This document shows positions 33,374-45,585 of a stretch of 64,000 nt of DNA, piece after piece. Origin of the DNA: Apodospora peruviana. Taxonomy: Eukaryota; Ascomycota; Sordariomycetes; Sordariales; Lasiosphaeriaceae. The position numbers were made by a program, and so were the translations under genes. The stretch's first letter is position 1, and every line of letters begins with the position of its first letter. The DNA lies in assembly GCA_033439685.1 (NCBI GenBank), contig JAUEDM010000002.1, positions 1,984,001-2,048,000 of the forward strand. Reading direction: 5' to 3'. The notes under the pieces were generated by a model that was not told where the DNA came from, ran no database searches, and was given only the letters and a program-made list of their open reading frames with translations.

Positions 33374-33893
33374 TATTGATTGGGATCGAGTGTTGAGGGT
33401 AAATGCCGACCCATCTCTCTGTGTCTTGTAGCAGGCAACGTCGTTTTGAGGAGGTGTTGGCGTTGGTTATGGTGATTCGTGCCGGCAGGCAAGAAAATAA
33501 TTGACAGCCATATCCGTACTCAATCCATGGACTCTCACTTCAAGTCGCAATCGCATGCACTTCTTATCCACCTAATAACCTTGCGCTAATGCCGGACATC
33601 GGAATAATGAGTGGTCAGTGCATAGGCGATTTTTCTCCAAAAGTCCACTGTAACGGCGGCCGAGCTTACGGGGTACAAACTTACAACCAATCACGCAATA
33701 GCGCGAGTTGAAGGTACCGACAGGTAGCTTCGCCTTTCCGGCAAGAAAAGAAAGCATCAAAAATCGCCGAAGAATATCAAATCATCAATTGCAATCACCT
33801 CACTGTCTATCCCTCCATCCCTCGAGGTCCTCAACCGGAAGCCCCATTAAAACAACCCGGAACACACAAAAAAAGAGAGAAGGCAGAAAAGAC
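33374..33893. promoter_or_regulatory. shared divergent promoter, PPR / cwf18
   Basis: 520 bp between the start codons of two head-to-head genes. The proximal 100 bp before cwf18 are A/C-rich, as in a fungal 5' leader. No named motif recognised. Confidence 0.5.
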
Positions 33894-34622
33894 ATGTCCT
33901 CCCACGCAACCCTAAGCGCGGCCTCAGACGACCGCAAAGCGCGCCTCGCCAGACTCAAGTCTCTCAAACGAAAACAGCCGGAAGAAGACAACAACCCAGA
34001 AGAAACCGGATCAGCATCAGCACCGGCAGCAACAGAATTCGCGGACAAGGCAGGAGCACCCAGCCCACCCGTCACAGACGTCGCCCGCCTGCACCTGTCA
34101 GGACGCAACTACAACCCCGAGACCCGAGGCCCCAAACTCGGTTTCGAAGCGCCGCCTACCCTCAGCCTTGACGCCCCGACGCTGGAAGAGCAGGCCGCGG
34201 ACCTAGAAGAGGAATCTAAACGCCAAGCGGCGGCCGACGCGCAGGACGACAAAGGGATCGACCTGTTCAAGCTGCAGCCCAAGAAACCGAACTGGGATCT
34301 CAAGAGGGAGCTGATCAAGAAGCTCGAGGTACTGAACGTGCAGACCGAGAACGCGATCGCGAGGCTGGTGCGGGAGAGGTTGGCGGGTAAGAAAGAGGCT
34401 GCTGCCGTAGCAGCAGCAGGAGCTCAGAAAGGAGGAGGCGTGGATGGTAATAGTGGTGATGGTAGTTCAGCACAACAAGGTGATGGGGATGGGGATGTTA
34501 CTGGGCAGGCAGGTTTATTAGAGGGCGCTGCGTTGGTGGAGGGGATGCGGCTACGCGAAAAAGAAGAAGCCGAGGAGCTGAGGAGGGAGCAGGAGTTGGA
34601 GGATGTCGATTTGGCAGCATGA
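33894..34622 (+). CDS. cwf18: pre-mRNA splicing factor Cwf18 (CCDC12 family)
   Basis: 242 aa, one exon. Start at 33894 (MSSHATLSAASDDRKARLAR) chosen because the family begins with such a short basic helix; the open frame extends further upstream without similarity. The hallmark is LHLSGRNYNPETRGPKLGFE at about residues 67-86, followed by DLFKLQPKKPNWDLKRELIK and a helix LNVQTENAIARLVRERLAGK, as in CCDC12/Cwf18. These proteins are part of the Prp19-associated, Cdc5-containing spliceosome. A ~55-residue Gly/Asn/Ala insertion (GGGVDGNSGDG and neighbours) separates the core from the final Glu-rich helix and looks like low-complexity expansion. The 3' end faces the zinc-knuckle gene, 191 bp away. 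Confidence 0.92.
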   Translation: MSSHATLSAASDDRKARLARLKSLKRKQPEEDNNPEETGSASAPAATEFADKAGAPSPPVTDVARLHLSGRNYNPETRGPKLGFEAPPTLSLDAPTLEEQAADLEEESKRQAAADAQDDKGIDLFKLQPKKPNWDLKRELIKKLEVLNVQTENAIARLVRERLAGKKEAAAVAAAGAQKGGGVDGNSGDGSSAQQGDGDGDVTGQAGLLEGAALVEGMRLREKEEAEELRREQELEDVDLAA

Positions 34623-34813
34623 GATTCGGCGGTGGCATTGGTTTGTTCGTCAACAGAAGAGAGATATGGACGCTGGAGAACAGTTTTGGTTTTAAAGTTC
34701 CGCTGACCTATGGTTACGATGCCTATTAAAGCAGAAAAGCCAGCTCCCCAATGCGATACCCGCGAAGGAAAATAAAGAGTATGACAATTTGATACCCAAT
34801 CACATCTTCCACT

Positions 34814-35872
34814 CTATCTACCCATATTCATTGACTGTGTCAGTGCTAATCTCTTGCTAAAGGGGCTAAGACTCCGCTCCCGCAGCGGCGGCGGTGGCGG
34901 CGGCGAGGGCTCCCGGACGTATGGGCGATATCTTCCCCCCCTCGGCTGGCTCTGCTCGTCTCGATCCCGGTAGTAACCCGCCCTGTTGTGATCACCGTGT
35001 CCGTCTCTTTCTGGCGAGCGTGTTGGGGATCTAGGTCTGGAATAGTCCCGCTTTGATGCTGTGCGCCGCCCGTCAGTGTTCCAGACTTGGTGTTCACGAC
35101 CAGTTACCGGCTGCTCGCGGCGACGTGAAGGAGATCTAGAGACTGAACGTGAGATGGATCGGGAGATAGAACGCGAGACCGAACGCGAGTATGAGCGTCG
35201 GCGCGGCGAGAGTTGGCGAGGTACTGCTGCCTTCTCCAGGCTGTCCGAACGTCGGTAATTGTCCTCGGAAACGAAAGAACGCCGGCGACCTGGGAGCACT
35301 CGAGGTGAAGGATGGCGTACTGAGCCCCGAGGTCGTTCCCTCTGCGGGGATCTAGACACCCGTCTCCGTGCTGGAGAGGGCGAGCGTGTTGAGATAGTCC
35401 CAACAGAGTCGTATGAGGGAGATCGACGCCGTTTGGAAGGTGGCGAGTCCCTTTTCGGCGAGGGAGGATCCTCCTTTTCCAGCTCGCGCTTTCTGGCCCT
35501 CTCGGCCTCCTTTTTAGCTATCTCCTCATCGGCCACGCCCTTCCTGCGCTCCTGTTAGATGTGTTTCAGGTAGCACTGGCTTTCTTGATGACTTACTTTC
35601 TCTGGAGAGCATCCGGGACCTCGTCAGAGAGTTTCGGAAGCAGCTTTGGGTTGAAGAGCTGCTGAGTACGAGATGGTCTGGGCACGTAGGGGCGTTCCTG
35701 GGGAGGTGCCTTGCACTCGTACGAGTAGTGACGTTCTCTGCACATGTTAGCTGAGTGTATGCGAACCTAGGTAGCCGAGGGAATACATATCTCGTTTCAA
35801 GCACTTTTGGCATTGCACTGTTGCTGATGCTGCTTTTGAGGGGCCGCCTCGGCCACGATAATCACCATACAT
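34814..35872 (-). CDS. CCHC zinc-knuckle RS-rich protein (ZCCHC10-like)
   Basis: Three exons, 35872-35787, 35737-35597 and 35543-34814, give 318 aa. The start MYGDYRGRGGPSKAASATVQ is followed by a zinc knuckle assembled across intron 1: CQKCLKRDIERHYSYEC. Then comes the conserved KAPPQERPYVPRPSRTQQLF and LPKLSDEVPDALQRK. The knuckle plus this second stretch matches the ZCCHC10-type zinc-knuckle family. The remaining ~230 residues are an Arg/Ser-rich tail with many SRS, RSPS and SPR motifs, as in RNA-processing factors, ending in a Pro run. Probable nuclear RNA-binding protein linked to splicing or transcription; the precise role is unknown. Intron 1 contains a CCTAGG palindrome. Confidence 0.85.
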
Positions 35873-37751
35873 GATGGGGACTCGGGTTGAAAACACTTTA
35901 GGACGGCAAAGATCTTCGTCTTAGCGAGTGAGGTGAGTGCTTGCGCCTTGCCGGTGGTGATTTGATCTCACTGGTTGTGCCAGGGCAGGTAGGATTCAGT
36001 TGTGAATTTGCAGGCGCGGGTATCAAGATGAGCGATGCCCGTCTCTGCGTGACACACAGCTTCCAATAATAGCACCGGTCAATTGCGTGGACGTGTGAAC
36101 TCGCATGTGGACCAAAGGAGGCGTGTGTGGTATGGGGTACGGAATACTTTAATGGAAGATGTCGTCGTTCAGGACATTCCTAGCTGTGCAATTAAAGTGT
36201 TTAGGGGCGGAACTGAAGAAACCTATGGATCCTGTCAGCCGCAAAGTACAGTGTACAGTGTACGGAATACCATTGGCAATTGGACGCGCATTGCACACAG
36301 TGCGAAAGATTCACTCAGGCTCAGCAACCCTGCTAAATCGGCAGGATCGGCCAGTCATCAGGGCAAATAAATACAGTGCGTATCCTCTCTATTTAACTGT
36401 GGCGTACTGTGGGCCGCTTCGGCCCGGGTTGCTTGGCTTAACGCCTGAAAGGCAGAATGGGATGCCTTGCATTTGCAGTATCATCAAAGTACCGGCCGGT
36501 TATTCGTATTCCTTACAGACTGCACGATGAGAAGCACTCGGCATCTCAACACGTGATGCATCAAACTGGATTCGTTCTTCCCAGGCAGTTAGGCAGTGTA
36601 GGACCAGAGCGAGCTGCTTACATAAGCTCGTCAACCTAAGGTACGGATACCTACTCCGTAACCGTACCGACCTCAGCTTCCCAACCCCCGGCCAAATAAC
36701 GTCAATTGTAATGGCGACACAGACTTTTTCTTGTCAGCAAGCTTCGCCTATAATAAAAGCTGACATTGCGAATCCGTTACATCAACCTCTTCCTATCTCC
36801 GAGCCATAGATTGCGGGCTTGGATGTTCTGCATTAATACGTTCTTTGACACCGCCCGAGACACCGACGATCGACAAAGTACCTTACCAACCCGCCAAGGC
36901 AACAAACAAGACAGGCCTGACAGGTTGCATCCGCCGGTAACCTGCAAACCTTTATCTGGTTACTCGACCATCTCTTTTCCTTCCTCAAGAGAGGAAAGAA
37001 GTGTTTGTTGCGCAAGTTAGGCTGATTTACCAGGGCCTGGGCTGGGCCAGACGCAAAGTGCTGAAAAAAAAAGTTCGGCGAGGGTCAGCAGTGCCGGGTT
37101 CCAGGTTAAAGTTCTGGTTCTTGGGCTCCAAGGTTTCCCTTCGGAACTAGCGTAGCTGGACCTGAAGGACGGCGGGTCCTCTCAGACTTTCCTCGTGCAA
37201 CCACCTTCAATTTATTCCTATATCCCACACCCCTCTTCCATCTGACGACTGGTCTGCCTTCAACGCCCCAATTTGTGGCGGCTCCCTCTTCGAGATTCCA
37301 GACACTGCTCAGTATCCTGGAACATTTGAGTGTCGCCAGGATCCAAATACCTGGGTTTACGGGATTCGGCTATCACGCACTACAAGACTGTTCTTCGGGT
37401 TACCTGAGGTTGCTCGGTGCTCCAGGCCTGCTTGCAAAAGCCAAACGAACGGCACCGTCACTTCGAACACCCAAGACATCCGACATCCATCTTGCGAACA
37501 CTCCTCGGCTCATGACAATGATCACCGGCACCCCTCTCTCGCTTTGGACCGCCTTGATCCGTTTCGTTTCTTGAGCTGTGCTTTTCCTGACGAGCTCTTT
37601 CTTTCCTCTTCCTCCGACCGACCGCGACTATCTGAACCCGCAACTCCGCCTCCCGTTTGCTCACTCAGTATTGCGGACCGACGACTTCTCCTTCTTGCGA
37701 CGGCTCTCAGCATCGAGCATTACTTGCACCTGCCGCCAGTCAGCCGCAGCT
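35873..37751. promoter_or_regulatory. 1.9 kb divergent spacer with promoters of the zinc-knuckle and R3H genes
   Basis: No gene seen. It contains a TACGGA/CCGTA cluster (36641-36669), repeated GTACAGTGTACAG words (36247-36262), and a pyrimidine-rich 500 bp before the R3H start codon that is probably its 5' leader. Confidence 0.45.
36641..36669. repeat. GTACGGATAC...CCGTACC cluster
   Basis: GTACGGATACC followed by TACTCCGTA and ACCGTACC: an imperfect inverted repeat of the same words seen at 18571 and 20807. Confidence 0.4.
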
Positions 37752-40517
37752 ATGGCGGCTCTCCCAACCATGGCTAACGACATGCGAAAACTGTCGTTTG
37801 CAAAGGTGTGTAGTCATGGCTCGTGTTATCCCACCCCATTACAGTTTTGCCAAAAATTCTCTTTTGTCCTAGCTTGGAACCTTCTCTAACATCTTCACGT
37901 GGAAACAGGTCGCAGCGGCATCAGCCAAGAATCCTGGTTCCATCACCGCGATTGCAAGATCACCCGCGACTGTACCCGTCCCTGCACAAACGTCCCCTGT
38001 TATTCCTAGAGAGAGAGCGGAACAGAACCTGATCGCTGCCTCTGCGATGCTCGCCGCGGCCGTCCCAGCGGGGACTTCCGCCGGACCTGTCAATGGATCG
38101 CTCATGACCGCCGAGCATGCTTCTCCAGGCGTCCAGGCTTCGGAGAACAAAATTGTTGAGGGGTTGAATGGTCTTAAATTGGAGACACAAACTCCCAACC
38201 TTATCGTCAATGGATCGTTGTCAAGCGCAACTGAACGGTCGAGCAAAGCTGGAAATAGCCAGACGCCTTCAGACGACAATTCCCAGAGAGCAGATTCAAG
38301 CTCCGACCTAGGAACCAAGCCCCCCAGCCTGGACGGTAAGAGCATCACTTCGGGCACGACGTTCGCACTCGACGAGAAGGAATCGTTGCGCCCTGATGAT
38401 AGCGCTAGTGTGAAGGCTGCCGCAGAGGACGATGATTCCTTCTCTATTCGAGGGTCATATATCGCTAGTTCCCGTGTGGGATCGGAAGTTGCAGCTCGCA
38501 TCCATAGGATTCAGATTGGCGACATGCCTCCACGCGCTATCACCACACATGTCCTGCCTGGCACCCACAGCCACGGAGTGGCAACACCGCTGAGCGGCGC
38601 ATCAGAGAAACAGCCTGGTGTGGAAGTGAAGATACCGCTTGTTACCGGCACCGCCGCGCCTGATTCCCTGGCAGTGAATGATGGCTTGAGTAAAAACCCA
38701 GATGAAAAACTTTTGGAGGCCATGTCGTCTGTCAAAGACCGCCTCTTTCTCTTGAGGTTGGAGCAGCAGGTCATCGAGTTTGTTCAAGACTCAAAGTAAG
38801 TCAACATACTATGCTTCATCTTTCCACCCTGTCCCATCATCGCTAACTTGTCCCCACAGAGAGCCGTTTATGGACCTGCCTCCGAGCAACTCGTTTTGCA
38901 GAATGCTGACACATAAACTTGCCGACTATTATCACATGACACACTCATTTGAAGCCGTGGCTGGAGCTGTCCGTATTTATAGGACCCCATTCTGCAGGAT
39001 CCCCCCATCTCTGTCTAGCATCGCAGCAGCGGGCGCTTCCAATAGTAGTTCTCCAGCTCCCGCCATCCTCCCACGCAAGATCATGCGACGTGGTGAAGAA
39101 GGAGAGTTTGGTAATGCAAGTGCCAGCCCCTCCAAGGCGACCTCGGAAGCGGGCAGTGACAAGGAAAAAGGTGCTCCGGCAAAAGAGAAGTAGGTTCCTA
39201 GGTGAAATCCCCCGAGGAATACCAAGAAACTAACAAACACACCATAGACTCACCAGAGAAGAGCGGGAGGAGGCTTATAATCGTGCGAGACAGCGTATCT
39301 TTGGGAACTCCGAAAAGACGGAAGCCTCGACACCAGGTTTGTTATTTTAGAAGCTCTGTCTGCTGCTACCCATTTACTAACAAGATGAACCAGATGGTGA
39401 AGATAGCAACGGGATGTCCAGGGCAAGCTCAGTTTCCGCCAAAGACAGGGCGAATCTCAACGGGAAGAGGAAGACGACCAAGCAGCGCCGGGACGATTCA
39501 GAGAGTTTCGAGTCGCGGTCTCAGTATGTTGCATGGTGCGGCCCTCAGCAGCCCACTTGGGCACAGGCTGCACCACAGTACTTCCCAGCCAACAGCTCTC
39601 CGTTCAACGGCCAGTTTCACCAGACCTACTCAAACGCTATCCAGCCTGGCTACGCACCAAATCAGTCGTTCCCACAAATGGTTCCCGGAAATCCGTTTCC
39701 TCCGTATAATGGAGCCGCAACCGTGAGTCCAACGCAGTCGGCATCTAGGTAGTCTTCTAATAGCCATGTTTAGTACCCCCCTCCGCCTGTACCGCAGGTT
39801 GCGCCACCCCTCCCAGTCCCGCCACCGCAACAGCAGCCTCAGCAACAGCAGCGGTATCAGACCCCAAATCCTCCTCCCCTGGCCGCGCCATACGGTTCTC
39901 CCGTAGCCCAGCCAGCTTGGACACAGCCAAGCATTCCCCAGGGCCCATACCCGCCACGGACTGGGTCGGCATCGTCAACTGGAATACCATATGCTTATGG
40001 CCAGTTGCCGGCCAATATCAACCCCCAAGACCCAAAGAGCCAACATCCAATCCCTGGGAGCTATAACCGGCAAGCCTTCAATCCAAAGACGCAATCGTTT
40101 GTGCCTGGAAACGGCATGGTCACTATGCAGCCACCGGCTCCCCCTTACGGAACTTCAAGCCCGCATCATGGTAGCCCACAGTTCAATCCGTCACATATGA
40201 ATTACACCGGGTACCAGCAGCCGCCGCTGCAGCCGCTGCCACCTCAGTCTAGTGGCTACGGTCCTGGTCAAGCGGTGTCGTACGGTATGACGAGACAGGG
40301 TTCGAACAATTCGATGGCGCAGTATCACCCTATGCCGCAGCAATCTCTACACGCACCACAGCATATGCCGCACAATCCCCCGGTCATTCATACCCATATA
40401 CCGTCTATCAATAAGGCTGTCGTCGGACCTCCGGGGGCTTCAGTGCAGCAGCAAACATTTAGTCATCTACCAAACTACGGGAATCCTGCGACATTACCGC
40501 AGAAACCTTCAACCTAG
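37752..40517 (+). CDS. R3H-SUZ domain RNA-binding protein
   Basis: Six exons (37752-37805, 37909-38795, 38860-39189, 39248-39336, 39394-39722, 39774-40517) join in frame to 810 aa. The R3H domain, about residues 296-360, spans intron 2: LLRLEQQVIEFVQDS, then EPFMDLPPSNSFCRMLTH with the diagnostic Arg328-x3-His332. It is followed by a SUZ region (PRKIMRRGEEGEF ... LTREEREEAYNRARQRIFG). The C-terminal ~360 residues are Pro/Gln/Tyr-rich and disordered, as in ARPP21/Encore-type proteins. R3H binds single-stranded nucleic acid and SUZ adds RNA affinity, so a role in mRNA regulation is likely. The donor at 39723 (GTGAGT) was preferred over one at 39749 because only the former keeps the Pro-rich frame. 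Met at 37770 is an alternative start. Confidence 0.9.
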
Positions 40518-41519
40518 GAGTACGAGCATTTCAACGGTATCACAGGATGAGGTATGGATATGGGAAAAGGGGCGCAACGGATTAGGGCATCATGCATCGA
40601 GGCGTTTTGGGAGTAGAGTTGGGGATCATTGTTGTTGTGTGTCGTTATCATTACCATTGAACCAATCAGTGCCGGTGATTTGCTTTGGTTCCCCCGCTGG
40701 TTACGTATCTTGTTTCTATGTGAGGTTTCTCAGTTAATGAGAAGAGCGAGAGCAGGGATTGATCTCGACTGAACATGGTTACTTGCTGGGCTTAACTGCT
40801 TGAGCGTGGACCATTTTGCAGAGGAGCGACGGTTAATGGAAATGACGAGAGAACTTGAGGGAACAAGCAAAGGAAGGGCTAGATGGCATGCAGGTATTAT
40901 TTCTCACTACAATGACGATGACGGAGAGAGATGTCGGTAGCCACGAAGCCATCTTTTACTTCTTCTCTTTTTTTTTCCATGGATAGCATTCTGTGATGAA
41001 ATAGATATTAGGATGTCGGAGATTCAAGTCTCAAAGGCGGTGGATCAATGAACGAGATATTTACGTCTATTTCTCTTGCCATGACATTGTTGTCCTGTTC
41101 GTTTGTGTGATTATTTTTTGAATTTTTTATTATTTCTCTCTTTATTGGGTGGTCTTTTTTCCTCTTCCTCCTCTTCTGCTTCTTGCGCCCAAGCATGCTG
41201 AAAGATGCCTCCTCGAGATATCTTAGGTAGCCCGGGGGGGAAGAGAGCCTATGCTTGTCTGTTCCTCGTTCGTTTCCAACGCAGGCAGCCGCGAATACAG
41301 GAAGAGAAAAGAAACCAAAGGCGAGAAAAGAGGTAAAGATAATAATAGATATCTTTTTGACCAGACCGGACTCGAGAATAATTCCAACTGGACTGAAACT
41401 CCCTTTCTTTTGGGAATCTTTAATGCACCCAACCAGCCAACCACCCATTCCAAGAACAATACAGGCTGGTAAGAAGAAATGATGTAAATGGGGAGACAAG
41501 AACAAACAATTTATCGTCT
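40518..41519. other. convergent 3' spacer, R3H / eIF3f
   Basis: About 1 kb of non-coding DNA between two 3' ends; T-rich near 41110-41170. No gene seen. Confidence 0.5.
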
Positions 41520-42756
41520 TTACTCGTTGTTTTCCCTTGGCTCCCTGGGCTCTCTATTTTGACCACCACCTCTTCCGCCGCCGCGGCCGCCGCGCTTTCC
41601 TCCCCTTCCACCACGGCCTCCGCCGCCGCCTTCCTGCTTGCCGCCACCATCCTCACCCTCCTTCTTCTCGCCCTCCTTTTCGCCTCCGATCAGAGCCGCC
41701 GTGGCAAGACGTTGCGCCAGGTCGATTTGCGTGCGGATCGTGTTGGCCAGGTACGAGACCATGAGGACGTCCTGGATGTGGTTGTTGAAGTCGTGCTCGA
41801 TGGCGGTGTTGGCAACCTTAGGCGCCAGCGACAGGGCGTTCATAAGATACTGCCCCAGCGCGTGGTTGCCGTCGCGCTCCTCGTCCAGAACTTCACCCAC
41901 GAAACCGCTGACCCTCTCCAAAAGATCTGACACCGTCTCGAGGGCCTGGGCGAGATTCTCGATGTCAGAGACAATCGGCGCGGCGCGGGTCTCGGTCTCG
42001 GCGGCGGCGGTCACGCTGCCGAGGGCGGCACGCTCGGCGTCAGTAAAGAGAAGCTTGTGTGGAACCTCGATGAAGAGGCACGACTCGGCGGCGCGCTCGG
42101 CGTTGACGGCTACCGGGGCCGAGATGTACGTCTTGGTCTCGATGGCCTGGCCGGCCTCGGTGCTGATGGTCAGGTGCACGGCCGGATGCGGGAAGGTGCC
42201 GGTCTCGGGCGAGGCGAAGAAGTTCTGGATCAGCGCGCTGAAGCTGTTGAGCTCGTGCGAGGTTGTGTACCAGCCCAGCAGGGTCTCGCGTGGCGACGCC
42301 TTGAGCGTCAGGGCGAGCATGTTCTTTTGATACTCGACGTCCACCTCGACCTGGTCCTCGTTCTCTGTGTGCGGGATGGCGAAGCAGCTGCGCACTTCGA
42401 CCTCGCTGCCGTCCTCGCTGCGCATGCCCACCAGGGCGCCAATCACCCGTGTCGATTGCGTATCCCGGATGTCTCGTCGGACGGCATGGTCGATGATGGA
42501 GAAGACGGCCTACAAGGGTGTGTTAGTTACCTCTAGATGGTAGCATCCTCCTCCAACTCAACACCATGATATAGTGGCATGATGGTGACCCAAGCAAAGT
42601 TGAAGAGGGAGGGTAGTGGGGGGTTTGGTGTTCTCCTTATTTACGCACTTGAGGTTGGATGTTGACAGCAAGCGGGGCATTGCTGGCGCCGTAGCCCAAG
42701 ACACTGGGGGCGAGCGGCCGGGCGAGATGGACGAAGTGTTCTTGTTCGACAGCCAT
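41520..42756 (-). CDS. eif3f: translation initiation factor eIF3 subunit f
   Basis: Two exons, 42756-42649 and 42509-41520, give 365 aa. The start MAVEQEHFVHLARPLAPSVL leads into an MPN domain (about residues 30-165): AVFSIIDHAVRR, TRVIGALVGMRSEDGSEVEV, SCFAIPHTENEDQVEVD and LLGWYTTSHELNSFSALIQN. A C-terminal helical region follows (about 200-310: HALGQYLMNALSLAPKVANT and MVSYLANTIRTQIDLAQRLA). The His-x-His zinc motif of catalytic JAMM enzymes is absent, as expected of a structural eIF3 MPN subunit. The last ~45 residues are an Arg-Gly-Gly tail (GGRGGRGGKRGGRGGGRGGG). It acts in the cytoplasmic eIF3 complex that recruits mRNA to the 40S subunit. It is head-to-head with utp25. Confidence 0.95.
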
Positions 42757-43217
42757 ATTTGCGGTTTACTACTTGGGACCCGAGAGGAGTAAGAAATCGG
42801 AAATTGCGAGATATCGTTGGATGGGGTTACGTTGGCACGGCAAGCAACACTGTTCCTTGGAAAACCCGTCAAGAGAGTCGAGGGTTCGAGCTGGGAGTGA
42901 ATGTCACTTTTCTTTCAATCAACCACACTCCAGGTGGTGGGACCCCGCTGCCCCGGTCGAATTTTTGGTTTTGCGGATCCGGGACCTTGGGTTGTGCGCG
43001 CTAAGATAAGCATGCGATAAGAACGTTTCAACTGTGGCGCTCCAAGGCTAGAGTGGGGCAGTGCCCAATTGATTGGATGGGAGATTCGAGCTTGATGCAA
43101 GGCTGAAAGATCCTCAAGACTTTTTCCCCATCAATCTTTTCTCATCGCATTTCCCAACTTTCTCACTCTTCGACCTGCTCCTCGCGCTTATTAAGTAATC
43201 CGACAAATTGCGAATCA
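42757..43217. promoter_or_regulatory. shared divergent promoter, eif3f / utp25
   Basis: 461 bp between the start codons of a translation factor and a ribosome-biogenesis factor, consistent with co-regulation. The utp25-proximal 100 bp are pyrimidine-rich. No named motif recognised. Confidence 0.5.
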
Positions 43218-45585
43218 ATGGCGCCGCCCAGAGGACGCGGAGGTGGCCGGGCAGGATTCCGTGGCGGAGGAGCCCAGAGAGGCTTCGGGGGAAGAGGAGG
43301 AGCATTCAGAGGCAGAGGTGGAGGGAGAGGTGCAGGGAGGGGAGCTGGAAGGGGAGCGGGCAGAGGGAGAGGTGCACGAGCCGGAGCGACAGCTGGCCCT
43401 CGACAGCCTCGTTTCAATGACCAGCGACTTGGAGAGTATGGGCATTAACCCTGCATGACCAAATGCGCCACCAATACTGACTTGGACATAGGGAGAGCGG
43501 CTCGGAAGAGGAAGATGAGGATATATCTGAGGCCGAATCCGATGATGTCGAGGAGGGCATTGATTCCGATGACGAAGAGGAGGAGAAACAACAGGCGCAA
43601 CCTGCCCAGGCTTACTTGAGTCTCATGAAGAGCCTTGCAGGGAGTGCGCCCCATAAAGCCAAGAGGCGGAAGCTGAACCACACCCCGGGCGAAGAGAACG
43701 CACAAACGTCCCAGACCGAACCAGAGGCTATCCACGATCTACCCGAGAACGAGGATGGGGAGGTAGATCGAGACTTTGTGGAGGAAGCGGAGGAAGACCT
43801 AGTCATCGCTGCGCCAGAGGACCTGTTCGATGAAGACGACGATCTCGACGCCGAAGACCCCTTCGAAGTTCACTTTGATTCCCCCAAAGAAGCCGTATTA
43901 CAGGCGAGACTGAAGGCTATCAAAGAAAATGAGTGGCGGACACAAAGGATAGTCGGCAAATTGACAAGGTTTCAGATCACCACACCCAATACAGGAGAGA
44001 CAGAGGAGCCATCCCCGCCCAGTGCCATCACTGGGATAGCTGATCTCAAACTCAAGAAGAAGCTGAACGAGTCGCTTTCGTCTAAGCACGCCAAATTCGA
44101 TGATGTCGAGCAGACGATAGCGCCGTTGCTCTTTAACTACCGTGATCTGTTATATTGCAATAGGACTGTTGCAGACTCGCAGAGCATTAGGAGGATGGCG
44201 TGTCTCCATGCCCTCAACCATATTTTCAAGTAATTGACCTCCTTTTCGACCAGAATTAGGAAACACTTGGCTAACGTCTCTGTAGGACTCGGGACCGAGT
44301 AGTAAAAAATAATGCCAGACTGGCTAGGAACGACAGCAAGGAGGATCTCGAACTCCGAGATCAGGGTTTCACACGACCGAAGGTGTTGATGATTCTGCCC
44401 ACCAGACAGTCTTGCGTGAAAATGGTAGAAATGATCTGCTCCATTGTTGATCCGGATCAGCAGGAGAACAGGAAGCGATTTGATGACGGATACGTCGAGA
44501 AGAACACCAAATTCTCCGACGACAAGCCAGACGACTTCCGGGATCTTTTCGCTGGCAACGACGACGACATGTTCCGTTTGGGAATGAAATTCACGCGCAA
44601 GACGATCAAATACTTCTCCCAATTCTACAATTCCGACATTATTTTCGCAAGTCCCTTGGGGCTCCGTATGGCGATCGGATCAGAGGAAGAGAAGAAGCTG
44701 GACTTTGACTTTCTGAGTTCGATTGAACTCGTCATTATGGACCAGGCGGAGGCCCTGCTGATGCAGAACTGGGAGCCCGTTGAATTCATCTTTGAGCATC
44801 TCAACATCCAGCCCAAGGATGCCCACGGTTGCGATTTCAGTCGCGTCAGGAGCTGGTACCTGGACGACCAGGCAAAGTATTTCCGCCAGACCGTGGTGTT
44901 CTCTGCGTTCAACACCCCGGAGCTTACGGAGCTCATGAGGACACAGTGCCACAACTGGGCTGGCAAGGCGCGGTTGCAGCAAGAATACCCCGGTGTTATC
45001 CAATACCTAGGGGCCAAGGCCAAGCAGACGTTCAGCCGCTTCGATGCGCCTTCTATCGCAGCGGAACCGGATGCCAGGTTCGCCTACTTTACCAAAGCTA
45101 TCCTGCCCAGCCTAGCGAAACGGGCCAGAGATGCCACCGGAACCTTGATTTTCATGCCGTCGTTTTTCGATTTTGTACGAGTACGAAACTACTTTGCCAA
45201 CAATCCTGCCGCCGAGAACATTACCTTTGGCACCATATCCGAATATGCGGATATCCCGGAGGCGTCGCGCGCGCGCTCCCATTTTCTCAACGGACGGCAC
45301 CGTGTGCTGCTCTACACGGAGCGTGCGCACCATTTCCGTCGGTACCAGATCAAGGGCGTCAAGCGGGTTATCATGTATGGGCTTCCCGATAACCCTATCT
45401 TTTATCGGGAGATAGCCGGTGGTTATCTGCAGAAGAGCGAGCAGTCGATGATGCTGGAGCCCGGCCAGGGCACCGTCAAGGTCATGTTTTCCAGGTATGA
45501 TGTGATGAAGCTGGAGAGGATCGTTGGAACGCAACGGATGGCCAAGATGATCAACGAGCAGGGCGATACCTTTGACTTTTTGTAA
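43218..45585 (+). CDS. utp25: U3 snoRNA-associated protein 25 (Utp25)
   Basis: Three exons (43218-43435, 43492-44229, 44286-45585) give 751 aa. The N-terminus is a glycine-arginine-rich domain (MAPPRGRGGGRAGFRGGGAQ onward, ~60 residues), followed by a long acidic region. The body is the Utp25 fold: DRDFVEEAEEDLV, NYRDLLYCNRTVADSQSIRR, the conserved NNARLARNDSKEDLELRDQG, RPKVLMILPTRQSCVKMVEM and, near the C-terminus, GVKRVIMYGLPDNPIFYREI. Utp25 is a DEAD-helicase-like nucleolar protein of the small-subunit processome, needed for early pre-rRNA cleavages; the family lost ATPase motifs. Here the motif II position reads DQAE instead of DEAD and no Walker A is visible. It converges on mrpl8, with 238 bp between the 3' ends. 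Confidence 0.95.

Noticed and set aside
32394..33431. 345-codon plus-strand open frame
   Set aside because: It lies exactly antisense to the PPR gene; its Ser/Phe-rich composition is the mirror of the Glu/Arg coiled coil.
39723..39773. Alternative donor at 39749 for intron 5 of the R3H gene
   Set aside because: It would shift the downstream Pro/Gln-rich frame; the GTGAGT at 39723 keeps it.
41638..42330. 230-codon plus-strand open frame
   Set aside because: Antisense to eif3f, where the MPN domain is unmistakable.
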